Below the pieces are notes generated by a model. It did no database searches. It saw only the letters and a program-made list of their open reading frames with translations, and had not been told where the DNA came from. Shown piece after piece: positions 9,704 through 18,489 of a DNA stretch of 64,000 nucleotides. Positions within the stretch are counted from its first letter, which is position 1. Every line of letters starts with the position of its first letter. The position numbers and the translations under genes are program-made. Source of the DNA: Shewanella halifaxensis HAW-EB4 (GTDB lineage Bacteria; Pseudomonadota; Gammaproteobacteria; Enterobacterales; Shewanellaceae); assembly GCF_000019185.1 (NCBI RefSeq), contig NC_010334.1, forward strand, positions 5,111,001-5,175,000, read 5' to 3'.

Positions 9704-10729
9704 ATGAAAGCACTGAGCAAATTAAAGCCTGAAGAAGGCATCTGGATGGTCGATGCGCCTAAGCCAGAAGTGGGCCATAACGATCTACTGATTAAAATCC
9801 GCAAGACCGCCATCTGTGGCACCGATGTTCATATCTACAACTGGGATGAATGGTCACAAAACACCATTCCTGTACCTATGGTTGTGGGTCATGAGTATGT
9901 AGGTGAAGTCGTGGGCATGGGCCAAGAAGTTCGTGGTTTCACTATTGGCGACCGCGTCTCTGGTGAAGGCCATATCACTTGTGGTCACTGCCGTAACTGC
10001 CGCGGTGGACGTACCCACCTATGTCGTAATACCTCTGGTGTGGGTGTAAACCGTGAAGGCGCTTTTGCCGAATACTTAGTTATTCCGGCATTTAACGCCT
10101 TTAAAATTCCAGATGATATCTCTGATGATTTAGCTTCTATCTTCGATCCATTCGGTAATGCGGTGCACACGGCATTATCATTTGATCTGGTCGGTGAAGA
10201 TGTACTCATTACTGGTGCAGGCCCTATCGGCATCATGGCTGCAGCAGTATGTCGTCACGTAGGAGCGCGCCATGTGGTGATCACCGACGTCAACGAATAC
10301 CGTCTAGAGTTAGCACAGAAGATGGGCGCAACCCGTGCGGTGAACGTTGCTAAAGAGAAGCTAGAAGATGTAATGCAAGAGCTTGGCATGACTGAGGGCT
10401 TCGATGTTGGCCTAGAGATGTCCGGTGTACCAAGTGCATTCCACTCAATGCTCGATACTATGAACCACGGCGGTAAGATTGCCATGCTAGGTATTCCTGG
10501 TGGTGAGATGGCCATTGACTGGAGCAAGGTGATATTCAAAGGACTGATCATCAAAGGTATTTATGGTCGCGAGATGTTCGAGACCTGGTACAAGATGGCC
10601 AGCCTTATCCAATCAGGCCTAGATATCTCTCCAATCATCACTCATCACTTCAGTATCGATGAGTTCCAGCAAGGTTTCGATGCGATGCGTTCAGGCCAAT
10701 CTGGTAAAGTTATCCTGAACTGGGACTAG
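9704..10729 (+). CDS. tdh: L-threonine 3-dehydrogenase
   Basis: The 341-residue zinc medium-chain dehydrogenase oxidises L-threonine to 2-amino-3-ketobutyrate using NAD+. Catalytic zinc residues are visible as C38, H63 and E64 (VGHEYVGEV). The structural zinc lobe has C93, C96, C99 and C107. The Rossmann glycine motif GAGPIG lies near residues 171-176. Its length equals that of E. coli Tdh. It is paired with kbl, so the two form the threonine-to-glycine pathway. A terminator follows at 10763-10798. Confidence 0.96.
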   Translation: MKALSKLKPEEGIWMVDAPKPEVGHNDLLIKIRKTAICGTDVHIYNWDEWSQNTIPVPMVVGHEYVGEVVGMGQEVRGFTIGDRVSGEGHITCGHCRNCRGGRTHLCRNTSGVGVNREGAFAEYLVIPAFNAFKIPDDISDDLASIFDPFGNAVHTALSFDLVGEDVLITGAGPIGIMAAAVCRHVGARHVVITDVNEYRLELAQKMGATRAVNVAKEKLEDVMQELGMTEGFDVGLEMSGVPSAFHSMLDTMNHGGKIAMLGIPGGEMAIDWSKVIFKGLIIKGIYGREMFETWYKMASLIQSGLDISPIITHHFSIDEFQQGFDAMRSGQSGKVILNWD

Positions 10730-10762
10730 ACTTTAGCTTGCTAAAGCTTAATCTCTAATAGT

Positions 10763-10798
10763 GGCTGTAATACACTTATCGTATTGCAGCCCCTTTTT
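10763..10798 (+). terminator. Rho-independent terminator after tdh
   Basis: An 11-bp stem with one G-U pair (10763-10773 with 10781-10791) is followed by a T run at 10794-10798. Confidence 0.8.
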
Positions 10799-10857
10799 AT
10801 CACGACACTATTTGTTACTACACTATATTGTCACTACACCATGAACTCAGGATTCTT

Positions 10858-11166
10858 ATGTCAGCGTTTCAACACCTAAGCGTAAGCGAACTCATTCAAA
10901 TGCAGCAAACATCAGCAGAGTTGCAGATTGTCGACATTCGAGATGCTGCAAGTTATGAAGCTGGCCACATCGACGGCGCCTTTAACCTCAACAATGAGAA
11001 CTTGGCGCACTATATTGGTGATGCCGATATGGATCTGCCAATCGTCGTAGTTTGTTATCATGGTAACAGCAGTCAAAGTGCAGCCGCCTATCTTAATGAG
11101 CAGGGCTTTGACGATGTCTATAGCTTAGACGGCGGTTACAGTGCCTGGCATCTAGCGCATCTATAA
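10858..11166 (+). CDS. glpE: Thiosulfate sulfurtransferase GlpE (single-domain rhodanese)
   Basis: The 102-residue single rhodanese domain contains the active-site loop CYHGNSS with Cys at residue 66. The family transfers sulfane sulfur from thiosulfate to cyanide or thioredoxin in the cytoplasm. The ATG at 10858 is preceded by an AGG 7 bases upstream and gives the family length (E. coli 108). An in-frame TTG at 10828 would add 10 residues but has no obvious ribosome site. glpG follows, as in other gammaproteobacteria. Confidence 0.9.
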   Translation: MSAFQHLSVSELIQMQQTSAELQIVDIRDAASYEAGHIDGAFNLNNENLAHYIGDADMDLPIVVVCYHGNSSQSAAAYLNEQGFDDVYSLDGGYSAWHLAHL

Positions 11167-11330
11167 ACTAGCACAAGGGTAACTGAATGATTGAGATTGG
11201 CAGGCTTCCAAACAGCCGAGCAGCACAGGCTCTCATTAACTACCTCAAACTAGCACGAGGATAATCGAATGATTGAGATTGGCAGGCTTCCTAACGGCCG
11301 AGCGGCGCAGGCACTCATTGACTACCTCAA
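11167..11330 (+). repeat. 82-bp imperfect tandem duplication of the glpG start region
   Basis: Unit 1 (11167-11248) and unit 2 (11249-11330) are each 82 bases long and differ at about 10 positions by eye. Each unit contains a ribosome site, an ATG and the first 20 or so codons of glpG. Unit 2 is the real gene start. Because 82 is not a multiple of three, the first copy cannot read into glpG in frame. Confidence 0.95.
11187..11264 (+). other. Truncated upstream copy of the glpG start (25-codon ORF)
   Basis: The first repeat unit encodes a 25-residue peptide, MIEIGRLPNSRAAQALINYL followed by five residues and a TAA at 11262. It matches GlpG residues 1-20 with two changes, then diverges into the second repeat's ribosome site. 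It has the same upstream sequence context as glpG and may be translated as a leader peptide or be an inert relic. The stop lies 4 bases before the true glpG ATG, a spacing compatible with translational re-initiation. Confidence 0.6.
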
Positions 11331-12108
11331 AGGGCTGAACATTGATTGTGAGCTGGTGCCGACCGAGCAAGGTGTGGCACTAATGATCCACGATCAAAAT
11401 CATTTCGACCGCGCTCATCGTGAATTCCAAGCCTTTATTCACAACCCCTACGACGAAAAGTATCTCGTGGCGTCATGGGAAAATGGTAATACTCAAACCA
11501 AACTCGATTACGGTAATCCAAGCCTGCAGCTCGTTAGCCAGTTTGTCACTGGAGCTGGCCCACTGACCTTATTAGTCTTTTTTGTCTGTGTAATCATCTA
11601 CGGCGCAATGAGTCTTGGTTTTGCCAACCCAATCTTTGAGCAATTATCATTTTTTGGTGCAATACCCTCTGCGACCTTAAGTGAATTTTGGCGACTTTTT
11701 ACCCCTAGCCTGATGCATTTCTCTGCCATGCACATCATCTTTAACCTCCTGTGGTGGTGGTATTTGGGTGGCAAGATAGAAAACAAAATCGGCTTTACCC
11801 CACTGTTTATTCTGCTCATCGTGGGCGGTACTCTACCCAATATCTTGCAGTACTATATGGCAGGGCCAAACTTTGGCGGCTTGTCGGGAGTGGTGTACGC
11901 GGTAGTCGGTTACACTTGGGTGATGGGGGTTAAGCGGCCAGAGTTAGGCATCGGCCTGCCACCTGCTTATATCGGCTTTATGCTGCTTTGGCTAGTTTTG
12001 GGCTTCACCGACATGTTTGGCTTGTCTATCGCTAATGGTGCTCACCTAGGTGGCTTACTTGTAGGTGTAATCCAGGGATTTATCGATAGTAAAACCCGTA
12101 AAATCTAA
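11269..12108 (+). CDS. glpG: Rhomboid serine protease GlpG
   Basis: The 279-residue intramembrane protease has a cytosolic N-terminal domain (residues 1-85) followed by about six membrane segments. The catalytic dyad is visible as S206 in GGLSG and H259 in NGAHLGG. The oxyanion-side HFSAMHIIFN region lies at 150-159. GlpG cleaves transmembrane segments in the inner membrane; its natural substrates are poorly known. It follows glpE, with a duplicated start region between the two. A terminator shared with elbB follows. Confidence 0.95.
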   Translation: MIEIGRLPNGRAAQALIDYLKGLNIDCELVPTEQGVALMIHDQNHFDRAHREFQAFIHNPYDEKYLVASWENGNTQTKLDYGNPSLQLVSQFVTGAGPLTLLVFFVCVIIYGAMSLGFANPIFEQLSFFGAIPSATLSEFWRLFTPSLMHFSAMHIIFNLLWWWYLGGKIENKIGFTPLFILLIVGGTLPNILQYYMAGPNFGGLSGVVYAVVGYTWVMGVKRPELGIGLPPAYIGFMLLWLVLGFTDMFGLSIANGAHLGGLLVGVIQGFIDSKTRKI

Positions 12109-12150
12109 CCACTCTTTAGCGCTAGTTATTAAAGCGCTAATAATTAAAGC

Positions 12151-12178
12151 TTAGCCCGCAATACTTGCGGGCTAATTT
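12151..12178. terminator. Bidirectional terminator between glpG and elbB
   Basis: A perfect 11-bp stem (12151-12161 with 12165-12175) has a TAC loop and short T and A flanks. It lies between two converging genes. Confidence 0.75.
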
Positions 12179-12193
12179 ATCGCTTAAGGCAAT

Positions 12194-12850
12194 CTACTCA
12201 GCCATTTGCAACACTTTCTCGACCAATTTACTAATACCTGAATGCGCTTCAACAATATCGTTCGCCAACATATAGGCTGGCGTACTCACGACTTTATGTT
12301 TTTCATCAACCACAATATCATGAACAGAAACGGCATGATGCTGTCCACCTTGTTGTTCAAAAGCTGCAGCAGTGGCCTCATCGGATCCAATAGTGCCACT
12401 CACCCCATGTCCGTATAGTTTAGGGATCATGATTGGCGAGATACAGATAAAGCCCACAGGCTTATGGGCGCTGGCAAACTGTGAAATAAAGCGCTCAACA
12501 CTGGGTTCGACCGAATACTCAGCTTCAGTAACGGCAAAGTCACATAAATTCTTAGCTGCACCAAAACCGCCAGGGATCACCAAAGCATCAAACTCAGCAA
12601 TATTCAGTTCATCTACCGCCTTAATGTCACCACGAGCAATTCTTGCTGATTCCACTAAAACATTGCGAGTTTCGTTCTCTTGCACTTCGCCCGTTAAATG
12701 ACTCACTACATGGTATTGAGGAATATTAGGCGCGAAACATTGATAACTTGCACCCGATTTAGTGATCTCCAATAGTGCTAAAACAGACTCATGTAACTCC
12801 GTACCATCGTAAACACCACAGCCACTTAAAAGAACCGCTATTTTTTTCAT
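12194..12850 (-). CDS. elbB: ElbB, DJ-1/PfpI-superfamily protein (isoprenoid biosynthesis glyoxalase type)
   Basis: The 218-residue protein matches ElbB (enhancing lycopene biosynthesis protein 2), a class I glutamine-amidotransferase-like fold with reported glyoxalase activity. VIPGGFGAAKNLCDFA at residues 91-106 and the nucleophile-elbow cysteine C136 in GFICISP are the family marks. It converges on glpG and diverges from polA across 387 bases. The physiological substrate is not settled for the family. Confidence 0.9.
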   Translation of the reverse strand: MKKIAVLLSGCGVYDGTELHESVLALLEITKSGASYQCFAPNIPQYHVVSHLTGEVQENETRNVLVESARIARGDIKAVDELNIAEFDALVIPGGFGAAKNLCDFAVTEAEYSVEPSVERFISQFASAHKPVGFICISPIMIPKLYGHGVSGTIGSDEATAAAFEQQGGQHHAVSVHDIVVDEKHKVVSTPAYMLANDIVEAHSGISKLVEKVLQMAE

Positions 12851-13237
12851 TAAAAAGCCTCTTTATATATCATATTGTTTTAACAGAAATGTAATAAACC
12901 GCTTGATCAGATTAATTATCATGCTAAGTTAGGTCATCACTTTATCAAGTGAATAATATTTAACCAAGGAATGGGTTCAGAATACGCATAAAAATAAAAA
13001 GTCCACATAATTAGTTCAAATAGCTAAAATAAAACTCACTTCACACTTTTAATTTTATTAGCTATTTTTCAATAACTTAAGCTTTACAGCTTTTATTCCT
13101 CTTTTTTATCAAGATTGAGTTACCCTGTTCCATACACAGAGTTATCCACAGGCTTTGTGATATTTTTACGTGGCCGAAATTGCCCTAATATGGCATGCTA
13201 GCGCCATCATCGAACTCCGATAAATAAATACTAAACT
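12851..13237. other. elbB-polA intergenic region, AT-rich
   Basis: This 387-base gap separates two divergent genes and must contain both promoters. It is AT-rich. No ORF with a credible ribosome site was seen. The one clear motif is a consensus DnaA box at 13142-13150. Confidence 0.6.
13142..13150 (+). promoter_or_regulatory. DnaA box (TTATCCACA) upstream of polA
   Basis: A perfect match to the high-affinity DnaA box TTATCCACA lies 88 bases before the polA start. DnaA binding here could link polA transcription to replication state. A single 9-mer can occur by chance, and binding is not shown. Confidence 0.5.
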
Positions 13238-15994
13238 ATGCCTAAAATTGCCGACAACCCTTTAATTCTTGTGGATGGTTCTTCTTACCTGTACCGCGCT
13301 TACTATGCACCACCTCACCTAACAAATTCTAAAGGGGAAGCAACTGGCGCCGTCTATGGCGTAATCAATATGCTTCGTAGCCTGCTCAATCAATATAAGC
13401 CAACACAAATGGCTGTTGTGTTTGATGCAAAAGGCAAAACATTCCGCAACGAAATGTACTCGGAATATAAGGCGCAGCGTCCACCTATGCCCGATGATCT
13501 GCGCAACCAGATTGAGCCCCTGCACAGAATCATTAAGGCGCTCGGTTTACCTCTTGTTTGCATTTCAGGTGTCGAGGCCGACGATGTGATAGGTACTATC
13601 GCAACTCAGGCAAGTAAAGAAGGCCGAGCGGTGTTAATCAGCACCGGCGATAAGGATATGGCGCAGCTGGTCGATGACAACATCACCTTAATCAATACCA
13701 TGACCAATACCATTATGGGGCCTGCAGAGGTCACAGAGAAGTTTGGTGTCGGTCCTGAACGGATTATCGACCTATTAGCCTTGCAGGGCGATAAAGCCGA
13801 TAATATTCCAGGCTTACCTGGTGTCGGTGAAAAAACGGCACTAGCAATGCTTACAGGTGTTGGTTCTGTCGCTAATATTTTAGCTGCACCAGAAAAAATG
13901 CCAGAGCTGGGTTTCCGTGGTTCTAAGACCATGCCCGCTAAGATTATTGAGCACGCTGACATGCTCAAACTCAGTTACGAGCTGGCGACCATCAAGTTAG
14001 ACGTAGAACTTGAGCAGGATTGGCATCAACTGTCTATTGAGCCTGCGAATAAAGACGAGCTAATTAAGTGTTACGGTGAGATGGAGTTTAAACGCTGGCT
14101 AGCAGAGGTGCTCGATAACAAAGGCGATAAAGCCACGGCCGCAGAGTCTGAAGATGATGCGCCAGCTGCAAAGCTTGATATCGAAGTTGAGTACGACATC
14201 ATTCTTACCCTAGAGCAACTCGACCGCTGGATTGAAAAGTTAAAGTCAGCCGAACTGATTGCCATCGATACCGAAACGACTAGCCTAAATTATATGGAAG
14301 CTAAGCTAGTCGGGATCTCCTTTGCGGTTGAAGCAGGCAAAGCCGCTTATCTTCCACTCGCTCATGACTATATCGATGCGCCAGAGCAACTCGATAAAGC
14401 CGTTGTATTTGAAAAGCTACAACCACTACTTGAAGACGAAAACCTTAAAAAAGTTGGCCAAAACCTCAAGTACGATATCAGCATATTCGCTAACGCAGGC
14501 ATCTGCTTACTTGGCGTGCAATTTGATACCATGCTTGAGTCTTACGTATTTAACTCAGTCGCTTCAAAACACAACATGGATGATTTAGCGCTTAAGTACC
14601 TTGGCCATAAGAACATCAGTTTCGAAGAAATTGCTGGCAAAGGGGTTAAACAGCTCACCTTTAATCAAATTTCACTCGAAACAGCAGCGCCATATGCCGC
14701 AGAAGATGCCGATATAACCCTGCGCCTTCATCAGCACCTTTGGTCAAGACTAGAAAAGCTGCCAGAGCTGGCCAGCGTATTCACTGATATTGAAATGCCA
14801 CTGGTTAATACATTATCGACTATCGAACGCCAAGGCGTGTTGATCGATAGCATGTTGCTCGGCCAGCAAAGTGAAGAATTAGCCCGCAAAATTGATGAGC
14901 TAGAACACAAGGCTCACGAGATAGCAGGCCAAGCATTTAACTTGAGCTCTCCAAAACAGCTGCAAGAGCTATTTTTTGAAAAACTCGGCTACCCGGTTAT
15001 CAAAAAAACCCCTAAAGGCGCACCGTCAACAGCAGAAGAAGTGTTGGTTGAGCTTGCGCTAGATTATCCGCTACCTAAGATCATCTTAGAGCACCGTAGC
15101 CTTGCTAAGCTAAAAAGCACCTACACCGATAAACTGCCATTAATGGTTAACGCTCAAACGGGTCGAGTACATACTAGTTATCATCAAGCTAATGCTGCCA
15201 CAGGTCGTTTGTCATCGAGTGAACCTAACCTACAGAACATCCCAATCCGTACCGAAGAGGGACGCCGTATTCGTCATGCGTTTATCGCACCTGAGGGTAA
15301 AAAGATCCTCGCAGCCGATTACTCACAAATCGAATTGAGGATTATGGCGCACCTTTCACAAGACAAGGGCTTACTCACCGCCTTTGCCGAAGGCAAGGAC
15401 ATTCATAAAGCGACTGCTGCAGAAGTCTTCGATGTTGACTTTAGCGAGGTCACCACAGATCAGCGTCGCCGCGCTAAAGCCGTTAACTTTGGTTTAATTT
15501 ATGGTATGTCGGCATTTGGTTTGGCCAAGCAGCTTGATATTCCTCGCTCCGAAGCGCAGAGCTATATCGACACTTACTTTAAACGCTACCCTGGTGTACT
15601 TAAATACATGGAAGAGACCCGTGCTATTGCAGCTGATCTTGGCTATGTATCGACACTGTTTGGTCGTCGCCTCTATCTACCTGCGATTAAAGATAGAAAC
15701 GCGATGCGTAGACAGGCAGCTGAACGCGCAGCAATCAACGCACCAATGCAAGGCACTGCGGCAGATATCATCAAAAAGGCGATGATCAATATTGCCAACT
15801 GGATTGAAACTGAAACAGACGGCGAAATCATCATGATCATGCAGGTGCACGATGAATTGGTGTTTGAAGTCGATGAAGCCAAAGCTGATAGCTTACAAGC
15901 GAAGGTATGTGAATTGATGGCCGCTGCCGCAAAGCTCGATGTAGAATTACTCGCAGAAGCTGGTATCGGTGATAACTGGGAACAAGCCCACTAA
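13238..15994 (+). CDS. polA: DNA polymerase I
   Basis: The 918-residue protein has all three Pol I domains. The 5'-3' exonuclease covers roughly residues 1-290, with VDGSSYLYRA at the start and STGDKD near 130. The 3'-5' exonuclease begins near 340 with AIDTETTSL, so its acidic residues are intact. The polymerase domain has DYSQIELR near 694, RRAKAVNFGLIYG near 745 and QVHDELV near 869. It fills Okazaki gaps and acts in repair. The length is typical (E. coli 928). The downstream order spf-engB is the conserved neighbourhood. Confidence 0.98.
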   Translation: MPKIADNPLILVDGSSYLYRAYYAPPHLTNSKGEATGAVYGVINMLRSLLNQYKPTQMAVVFDAKGKTFRNEMYSEYKAQRPPMPDDLRNQIEPLHRIIKALGLPLVCISGVEADDVIGTIATQASKEGRAVLISTGDKDMAQLVDDNITLINTMTNTIMGPAEVTEKFGVGPERIIDLLALQGDKADNIPGLPGVGEKTALAMLTGVGSVANILAAPEKMPELGFRGSKTMPAKIIEHADMLKLSYELATIKLDVELEQDWHQLSIEPANKDELIKCYGEMEFKRWLAEVLDNKGDKATAAESEDDAPAAKLDIEVEYDIILTLEQLDRWIEKLKSAELIAIDTETTSLNYMEAKLVGISFAVEAGKAAYLPLAHDYIDAPEQLDKAVVFEKLQPLLEDENLKKVGQNLKYDISIFANAGICLLGVQFDTMLESYVFNSVASKHNMDDLALKYLGHKNISFEEIAGKGVKQLTFNQISLETAAPYAAEDADITLRLHQHLWSRLEKLPELASVFTDIEMPLVNTLSTIERQGVLIDSMLLGQQSEELARKIDELEHKAHEIAGQAFNLSSPKQLQELFFEKLGYPVIKKTPKGAPSTAEEVLVELALDYPLPKIILEHRSLAKLKSTYTDKLPLMVNAQTGRVHTSYHQANAATGRLSSSEPNLQNIPIRTEEGRRIRHAFIAPEGKKILAADYSQIELRIMAHLSQDKGLLTAFAEGKDIHKATAAEVFDVDFSEVTTDQRRRAKAVNFGLIYGMSAFGLAKQLDIPRSEAQSYIDTYFKRYPGVLKYMEETRAIAADLGYVSTLFGRRLYLPAIKDRNAMRRQAAERAAINAPMQGTAADIIKKAMINIANWIETETDGEIIMIMQVHDELVFEVDEAKADSLQAKVCELMAAAAKLDVELLAEAGIGDNWEQAH

Positions 15995-16307
15995 CTATAG
16001 CCTTTAGTAATAGCTGACAGCCTTGCTGTCAGCTACTTCCAGCCCAAGCTCACTTGCATGCAACGACTGCTATGCATCAATTTGTTAAGCCATTATCAAT
16101 AAATGACTAACTTCCCCAGTAAAGCCCCATCAAACTAACCTAATCTTTCACTTACGAAAGATTTTACTATTTCATATAAAAAACGACGCATAAAACAGAA
16201 AAATATCTTTGCAACAAAAAACAAACCATAAATACAATAAATTGTTGATATGCAGCTATTAAACTGAAATTTTGCGATCAATAACTGTGTTTTTATTGAG
16301 CACACTT

Positions 16308-16323
16308 TGAGATATTCATCACA
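16308..16323 (+). promoter_or_regulatory. CRP-like binding site upstream of spf
   Basis: TGAGA-N6-TCACA differs from the CRP consensus TGTGA-N6-TCACA at one position. Its centre is about 71.5 bases upstream of the predicted spf start, a helical phase used by activating CRP sites. In enteric bacteria CRP represses spf from a different position, so the sign of regulation here is open. Confidence 0.5.
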
Positions 16324-16350
16324 TTATTGTACGTTTTTTACAGAAACTGT

Positions 16351-16379
16351 TTTTCATACAGCGGTTAATGGAGTAATAT
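16351..16379 (+). promoter_or_regulatory. Predicted spf promoter
   Basis: TTTTCA at 16351-16356, a 17-base spacer and TAATAT at 16374-16379 lie 7 bases before the conserved 5' end of Spot 42. Confidence 0.55.
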
Positions 16380-16386
16380 TCTCTGC

Positions 16387-16503
16387 GTAGGGTACAGAGG
16401 TTAAGATGTTCTATCTTTCAGACCTTTTTTTTACGTTCACTATTTTATAGTGGATGGCCAAATTATGGCGCCCCAGCAAATCTAATTTGCTGGGGCTTTT
16501 TTT
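16387..16503 (+). ncRNA. spf: Spot 42 RNA
   Basis: The 5' segment GTAGGGTACAGAGG and the following GATGTTCTATCTTTCAGACC are nearly identical to enterobacterial Spot 42, and the gene sits in the conserved polA-engB gap. A strong GCCCCAGCAAA-type hairpin and T run end the RNA near 16503, giving about 117 nt. In other bacteria Spot 42 is an Hfq-dependent regulator of carbon metabolism mRNAs. The middle part (about 16430-16470) differs from the E. coli RNA, as expected for this distance. Confidence 0.93.
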
Positions 16504-16566
16504 CGTCTGAAATAAATTTTAGAGTAATTACTTTAAATTGAATAAAATTCGAGTTATGCTGTGTTC

Positions 16567-16672
16567 ATTGAGCGATATCAACACAGTTTGATTGAGCTTG
16601 AGTCTTGTTGAATTTAGCTTCTCCCCAAAAGAGCTAATTTACGCCGATGGTTTATTCCGTCGGTTTTTTTTT
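16567..16672 (+). ncRNA. Candidate small RNA downstream of spf
   Basis: A second plus-strand terminator (stem 16644-16650 with 16657-16663, one G-U pair, then nine T) follows about 170 bases after the spf terminator with no gene between. A weak promoter pair, TTTAAA at 16532-16537 and TATGCT at 16555-16560 with a 17-base spacer, would start a transcript near 16567. This is a prediction from promoter and terminator only. It could instead be a backup terminator for spf read-through. Confidence 0.35.
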
Positions 16673-16704
16673 ACCTAATTCCGCTACCTTTCCTAGAAAA
16701 ACGA

Positions 16705-16733
16705 CAAAAAAAACGCCCCTTAAGAAGGAGCGT
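16705..16733 (-). terminator. Rho-independent terminator of engB
   Basis: The minus-strand stem (16725-16733 with 16713-16721, one G-U pair) is followed by eight T. Confidence 0.85.
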
Positions 16734-16765
16734 AATCTGTAGAATTAGTTTTTAGTACAGAGAGG

Positions 16766-17446
16766 TTACTCTTTGCCAGCTTCCGCTTGAGCAGCCGCTA
16801 TCGCATCGGCTTCAATTTGCTGCATTAGCCATTCAGGCTTACACCAACCATCAAGAATACTTAGAACCTTACTCTTACCTATTCCCTTTAATGAAGAAAA
16901 AGGCTCTACCTTTACGGCGTCATCGAAGTTGCTCAATTTCTTACGCACCTCGTTGACCATCTTCATTCTGTCACTTTGACCAAGCTTATCGGCTTTGGTT
17001 AATAGCGCTAAAACAGGAATATGGCTTTCAACTGCCCACTCAATCATCTGCATATCAAGATCTTTTAGCGGATGACGAATATCCATTAGCACTACCACAC
17101 CACTTAAACAATCACGCTTAAGTAGATACTCACCTAACGCCTGTTGCCACTTAAGCTTCAGCGCTAACGGTACCTGAGCAAAGCCGTAACCTGGCAAGTC
17201 GACCAGACGGCGGTGCTTATCCAACTTAAAAACGTTAATTAACTGCGTACGTCCAGGTGTTTTACTCGTTCGAGCAATTTTTTGCTCTGTCAGTAAATTC
17301 AAAGCACTCGACTTACCCGCGTTCGAACGACCCGCAAATGCGATCTCAACCCCAACGTCGCCAGGGAGGTACTCATTCAAGTGCGCAATATCTGGCGCAC
17401 TAATTAAAAACTCTGCTTTACGGAAATCGATACGAGATTCACTCAC
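16766..17446 (-). CDS. engB: Ribosome biogenesis GTPase EngB (YihA/YsxC)
   Basis: About 226 residues of a TRAFAC-class GTPase needed for 50S ribosome assembly. The G1 motif GRSNAGKSS lies near residues 39-47, G3 DLPGYG near 80-85 and G4 TKADK near 150. A GTG start at 17446 is chosen: it is preceded by GGAG at 17452-17455. The longer frame from a TTG at 17458 would place that ribosome site inside the gene. Its position opposite spf and polA is conserved in gammaproteobacteria. Confidence 0.93.
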
Positions 17447-17615
17447 AATTAACTCCAAAATTTTATCAACTAACCTTTATAAATATCGAAGAGTTGCTTA
17501 CATTTTCACAATTTTGTGTAAAATATTACCCCGATCACATAAAATACATTTTATCACGCTTGCGGGTCTTCCTAGTAAGCTCAAGACAAATATTTTAATA
17601 AGAAGTTGGAACGCC

Positions 17616-18236
17616 ATGAAAAAGTTAGCTCTTGCGCTGTCTGTTTTAGCCACAATATCTTCACCTGCAATGGCAGAAGGAAATGCTGAAGCAGGAAAAA
17701 CTAAAGCCATTGTTTGTTCTGCTTGCCACGGTATCGACGGCAATAGCATGATAGACATGTACCCTAAACTTGCAGGTCAACACAGTACATATCTAGAAAA
17801 ACAGTTACATGATTTCCGCAGTGCAGCACAAACTGGTGGAAAAGAAGGTCGTATGGATCCAATCATGGGTGGTATGTCTATAGCACTTAGCGATCAAGAC
17901 ATTGCCGATATTTCTGCATTTTATGCCAGCCAAGCAAAGAACGACATCGATGTTAAAGATATTCCAGAGCTAGGTGCACAACTCTATAAGAATGGTGACG
18001 CAACTCGTGGCATCACAGCTTGTATTGCATGTCATGGACCAAAAGGTGACGGTATGGAGCTTGCTGGCTTCCCTGCAATTGATGGCCAGCATGCAAACTA
18101 TATCAAGATCCAGCTTAATAAGTTCCACGATACAAATCGTAACAACGACTTAAATGGCATGATGCAAGATGTCGCTAAAAAGCTAGATAGCTATGATATC
18201 GACGCATTATCTAAATATATATCAAGCCTTAAGTAA
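17616..18236 (+). CDS. Diheme cytochrome c4
   Basis: A 206-residue periplasmic protein with a signal peptide (residues 1-20, ending SSPAMA). Two c-type heme sites are visible: CSACH at 34-38 and CIACH at 136-140, one in each homologous half, with methionines available as distal ligands. Cytochrome c4 carries electrons to terminal oxidases, notably cbb3 type. The ATG at 17616 starts the signal peptide; upstream in-frame codons are ignored. It has its own terminator at 18264-18291. Confidence 0.93.
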   Translation: MKKLALALSVLATISSPAMAEGNAEAGKTKAIVCSACHGIDGNSMIDMYPKLAGQHSTYLEKQLHDFRSAAQTGGKEGRMDPIMGGMSIALSDQDIADISAFYASQAKNDIDVKDIPELGAQLYKNGDATRGITACIACHGPKGDGMELAGFPAIDGQHANYIKIQLNKFHDTNRNNDLNGMMQDVAKKLDSYDIDALSKYISSLK

Positions 18237-18263
18237 ATATTAGTATAATCTTAATAAGATCTT

Positions 18264-18291
18264 AAAAAGGACGGATTAACCGTCCTTTTTT
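18264..18291 (+). terminator. Rho-independent terminator after cytochrome c4
   Basis: An 11-bp stem (18264-18274 with 18280-18290) has A and T flanks. Confidence 0.88.
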
Positions 18292-18489
18292 ATATCATTG
18301 CATTTACGTTTACGTAAACTACTGGCAAAACACTCTTGACAGAGATCACAGATTTAGGGTTAAATGACCCCGTACCGAGATGAACCCAACTGTTAGTACA
18401 AAAATTATTTAATAATAACTTTCAGATTTCGGTATCTATGCATTTAAGATATAAGAATAAATTAACTAAATAATAATAATATTATTGAG

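Larger units (their letters stand above)
15995..16386. other. polA-spf intergenic region with two hairpins
   Basis: The gap holds a perfect 10-bp hairpin with no T tail (16012-16021 with 16025-16034) and a weaker terminator-like hairpin with arms at 16142-16149 and 16156-16163 followed by TTTAC. Either could end polA mRNA. The rest is AT-rich, up to the CRP-like site and promoter of spf. No coding sequence was seen. Confidence 0.6.

Noticed and set aside
16012..16034. Strong 10-bp hairpin after polA as a Rho-independent terminator
   Set aside because: The stem is perfect but no T run follows, so it is noted only as a hairpin.
18308..18319. Palindrome GTTTACGTAAAC upstream of the CsrB-type RNA as a UvrY (GacA) box
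   Set aside because: Position is plausible, but the sequence does not fit the TGTAAG-N6-CTTACA consensus well enough to claim it.
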